Shown here: in pieces, positions 6,262 through 8,264 of the stretch | Layout: each line of letters begins with the position of its first letter | Position numbering within the stretch: the first letter of the stretch is position 1 | DNA from: JAMBLL01 sp036985935 | GTDB taxonomy: Bacteria > Actinomycetota > Acidimicrobiia > Spongiisociales > UBA5794 | Reading direction: 5' to 3' | Length of the DNA: 8,264 bases | Assembly: GCA_036985935.1 (NCBI GenBank) | Contig: BTQP01000083.1 | Location: 1-8,264, forward strand | Made by a program: the position numbers and the translations under genes | The notes under the pieces: model-generated | Told to the model about the DNA's origin: nothing | What the model saw: the letters and a program-made list of their open reading frames with translations, nothing else | Database searches by the model: none

Positions 6262-7140
6262 GTGGCGACAAGCACCACCCGATTCGGAGCAGGCAAACGC
6301 GAGAGCCATGATGCGTCCGATTTCTACGCCAGACGAATGGTGCAGAGCCGCGCCGTGGAAGACCTCGGCGATGTCGTTGATCCTCCGGCTGAGATCATCG
6401 ATCAGTTGTTCCTCGGATCATCCGAGACGATGGTTCAGATCCCAGATAATTGCGTCGCCCTCATGGTCACATCTCCCCCGTACAACGTAGGCAAGGACTA
6501 CGACGACGACCTGGCGATCGATGATTATCTCGACCTGCTGCGGAACGTTTTCGTGGAGTCCTACCGGGTGATCGAGCCGGGCGGCAGAATCGCTATCAAC
6601 GTGGCCAACCTCGGCAGAAAGCCCTATCTACCGTTGAATCAGTACGTGGCCTCCCTTCTCACCGAAATCGGGTTCGATCTGCGGGGCGAGGTCATCTGGC
6701 AAAAGGCGAAGTCTGCCGGTGGCTCGTGTGCGTGGGGTTCGTGGCGTTCTGCAAAGAACCCGACCCTGCGAGATGTGCACGAATACATCCTCGTGGCTTC
6801 AAAGGGCACGTTCTCGCGGCAGCGGCGGGGCGAGGACACGATCTCGAAGGAGGAATTCCTCGAGGCGACGGTTTCTGTCTGGGATATCCTGCCGGAGTCG
6901 GCGCGACGCGTTGGGCATCCGGCGCCGTATCCGGTTGAGCTGCCTAGACGCCTCATCGAGCTCTATACGTTCGAGGGGGACCTCGTACTTGACCCATTCC
7001 TGGGTTCAGGTACGACGGCTGTGGCTGCTGTCGAAACCGGTCGACATTACGTCGGGTACGATCTTGTCGCTGAGTACCTGGAGATCGCCGAGCGCCGAAT
7101 CCACGAGGGTCGCGTAGGCGAGCGCTCCGTCAATACCTGA
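6262..7140 (+). CDS. Solitary DNA methyltransferase, beta class (N4-cytosine or N6-adenine)
   Basis: This 292-residue enzyme would transfer a methyl group from S-adenosylmethionine to an exocyclic amino group in DNA. The catalytic motif IV TSPPYN is at 70-75 and precedes the cofactor motif DPFLGSGTT (244-252), with VGYDL at 264-268 as the acidic motif after it and HPAPYPVELPRRLIELYT (219-236) as motif X. This order defines the beta class. TSPPY is commoner in N4-cytosine enzymes and DPPY in N6-adenine ones, so N4-cytosine is my first guess. GGSCAWGSWRSAKNPTLRDV (153-172) and the N-terminal SHDASDFYARRM resemble a solitary methyltransferase family I recall from several phyla. No endonuclease or specificity subunit is adjacent, so this is not an obvious restriction system. 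Target sequence unknown. The next gene starts one base after the stop. Confidence 0.88.
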   Translation: MATSTTRFGAGKRESHDASDFYARRMVQSRAVEDLGDVVDPPAEIIDQLFLGSSETMVQIPDNCVALMVTSPPYNVGKDYDDDLAIDDYLDLLRNVFVESYRVIEPGGRIAINVANLGRKPYLPLNQYVASLLTEIGFDLRGEVIWQKAKSAGGSCAWGSWRSAKNPTLRDVHEYILVASKGTFSRQRRGEDTISKEEFLEATVSVWDILPESARRVGHPAPYPVELPRRLIELYTFEGDLVLDPFLGSGTTAVAAVETGRHYVGYDLVAEYLEIAERRIHEGRVGERSVNT

Positions 7141-7141
7141 C

Positions 7142-7783
7142 GTGCCACCGATCGAACGGGCTCTGATTCGTACGGTCCCGTGGTTGGTTGCTGGATTGAT
7201 TGCGAGTCTTGCGCTGCTTTTCGTCCCGTCCCCGAAGGCACCGCTCACCTGGTTCTCTATCCAGCTCGTCCTGCTCGTGGCGTACTCACTGGTATTGACT
7301 TTCGTTCTCATGCCCCTCGGAGATGAGGTCTGGTTCGCTGGTACGGACTGGGGTCCGTGGCTCCGCTCGACAACAAGCGGAGTCGCTCTCGTCGTTCTCG
7401 TAACGGGAACGGTGGGTCTGGTCACGCTCGCATCTTCTGCCACACTCGGACTCGATCCGTCTCTTCAGTATCTCCAGCTGTTGTCTGCCCTCGACATCGC
7501 GTGGGTGGGTGCGGCCGTGATGATTGGCGTGTATCGCTCTGCGTCACTTTCCCTCGCCGCGGTTGCGGGATCGATCGTGGGCGTCGTATGTGTTTGGTCG
7601 ATCTGGAACTACTTGAACATCGTTGGGTTCGGCCCGGGGGGCGCGTGGATCGGCTTCGGCCCCGATCTCATTCGATATGTGATCCCCGTCGATGTGATTT
7701 CGGCGTTGATTGCGGTCGGTGTGTTCTTGTTCGGTGTCCGGGCCCAGGCTCACGAGACGGAACAGCCCAGCCCCCAGTCGTAG
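7142..7783 (+). CDS. Unrecognised six-pass membrane protein
   Basis: I do not recognise this 213-residue protein. It has six predicted hydrophobic helices (about 11-28, 37-58, 79-98, 109-129, 136-155, 180-199) and a short polar tail ending in HETEQPSPQS. Between helices 2 and 3 is an aromatic loop, DEVWFAGTDWGPWLR (61-75), and before helix 6 a glycine-rich stretch, GFGPGGAWIGFGPD (162-175). No catalytic or binding motif, signal peptide or cysteine pair stands out; the only cysteine I see is C150, inside a helix. The GTG start lies one base after the methyltransferase stop, which strongly suggests co-transcription and translational coupling. No separate ribosome site is visible. The last 34 bases overlap the 3' end of the DUF547 gene on the other strand. 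Even hydrophobic spacing and normal codon use make a real gene likely. Confidence 0.75.
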   Translation: MPPIERALIRTVPWLVAGLIASLALLFVPSPKAPLTWFSIQLVLLVAYSLVLTFVLMPLGDEVWFAGTDWGPWLRSTTSGVALVVLVTGTVGLVTLASSATLGLDPSLQYLQLLSALDIAWVGAAVMIGVYRSASLSLAAVAGSIVGVVCVWSIWNYLNIVGFGPGGAWIGFGPDLIRYVIPVDVISALIAVGVFLFGVRAQAHETEQPSPQS

Positions 7784-8264
7784 GGCATGAACTTGACGGC
7801 GGGTCGAGACTGCCAGACGTATGCGGCGTCGTGCGCCGGGAACCAGTGTGCGATCGTGTCGCGCAGGCGGCCGGGTGTGGGTGGTGTCAGGTTCGGCATC
7901 GCTTGCGGCTGAGTGAAATCCCGTCCGTACCATTTGAACACAGATGACAGCCAGACCGTGTTGTCGCCCCTGGATATCGATCCGCCACCCTGCGCGATGA
8001 AGTGGCGCAACTGGTCGTCGAGTTGGGAATCCAGTTTTTCGCCCGTGTAGGCCTCAGCCCTGAGCGTTGGACACGAGGCGGAGCCACAGATCAGCGCACC
8101 GTGGATTCGTGGATCACCGAAGCGTCGGATCTTGCCATGCTCAATGTCGTCGAGCGAGAGTTCCTCGTGATCCACCACCGCCCACCGGTCGGAGAAGGCG
8201 CCTGGCACCCGCAGTACGGAGTCGGCTTTGGAATCGTATGCGTCCCCGGCAGCGCGGAGTGCGC
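7750..8264 (-). CDS. DUF547-family protein, C-terminal part (N-terminus beyond right edge)
   Basis: The minus strand is open from the right edge to a TGA at 7752-7750: 170 residues, with no stop. The core matches the DUF547 signature as I know it: IEHGKIRRFGDPRIHGALICGSASCPTL, here with the second and fifth residues of the usual INCGSxSCP stretch as LICGSASCP, then AYTGEKLDSQLDDQLRHFI and later TVWLSSVFKWYGRDF. Preceding residues (ALRAAGDAYDSK, VDHEELSLDD) fit the family too. The DPRIH histidine and the two cysteines of CGSASC are its most conserved positions. Function is not established and I assign none. A GTG at 8208 could be mistaken for the start, but the frame and the family similarity continue upstream, so the gene is truncated by the window. 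Whether it has a signal peptide cannot be seen. Confidence 0.85.
   Translation of the reverse strand, partial: ALRAAGDAYDSKADSVLRVPGAFSDRWAVVDHEELSLDDIEHGKIRRFGDPRIHGALICGSASCPTLRAEAYTGEKLDSQLDDQLRHFIAQGGGSISRGDNTVWLSSVFKWYGRDFTQPQAMPNLTPPTPGRLRDTIAHWFPAHDAAYVWQSRPAVKFMPYDWGLGCSVS

Noticed and set aside
5786..6271. A 161-residue minus-strand open frame over the 3' half of pheA
   Set aside because: Serine/threonine/proline-rich shadow of the ACT domain coding region.
6262..7783. A restriction-modification or phage-defence island around the methyltransferase
   Set aside because: No endonuclease, specificity subunit, ATPase or nuclease motif is present in the neighbouring genes; pheA lies on one side and a plain membrane protein and DUF547 on the other.

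Overview
The window is a gene-dense stretch of a bacterial chromosome, at roughly 60% GC by eye, with eight protein genes and no RNA gene, insertion sequence, CRISPR array or phage gene. A high-GC Gram-positive (actinobacterial, possibly Acidimicrobiia-like) source is my best guess. It rests on a membrane-bound EtfD/HdrD-like iron-sulfur reductase of the type known from Mycobacterium, a YibE/F-like protein, frequent GTG starts, and several starts that look leaderless (a TANNNT box 6-7 nt before the start codon). This is inference; no marker gene settles the taxonomy.

Layout. Positions 1-836 (minus strand, cut by the left edge) hold the N-terminal part of a YibE/F-family membrane protein. Its extracytoplasmic domain contains two copies of a Cys-x7-Cys module exactly 63 residues apart. 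Diverging from it, 835-1650 (+) is proC (pyrroline-5-carboxylate reductase). The outermost start codons of the two genes share one CATG. Positions 1699-2986 (+) form a compact metal-homeostasis operon: a 12-2-12 ArsR/SmtB-type operator laid over a perfect TATAAT box, a CzrA/NmtR-like sensor starting at 1731, and a cation diffusion facilitator overlapping it by ATGA. Positions 3058-5217 (+) encode a 719-residue membrane Fe-S oxidoreductase with six membrane segments, two [4Fe-4S] motifs and two CCG domains, the first lacking one cysteine. It probably passes electrons from an electron-transfer flavoprotein to menaquinone.

Positions 5382-6206 (+) are pheA (prephenate dehydratase with ACT domain). 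Positions 6262-7140 (+) are a solitary beta-class DNA methyltransferase, followed after a single base by an unrecognised six-pass membrane protein (7142-7783, +). The latter's 3' end overlaps, tail to tail by 34 bp, a DUF547 protein on the minus strand (7750 to the right edge, N-terminus missing).

The amino-acid biosynthesis genes (proC, pheA), the metal operon and the respiratory reductase look like ordinary core genes placed side by side. I see no defence island or mobile cassette. The least explained parts are the methyltransferase/membrane-protein pair, the repeated Cys modules of the YibE/F-like protein, and a strong word bias (GATC about threefold in excess, CTAG about tenfold depleted) whose relation to the methyltransferase is untested.
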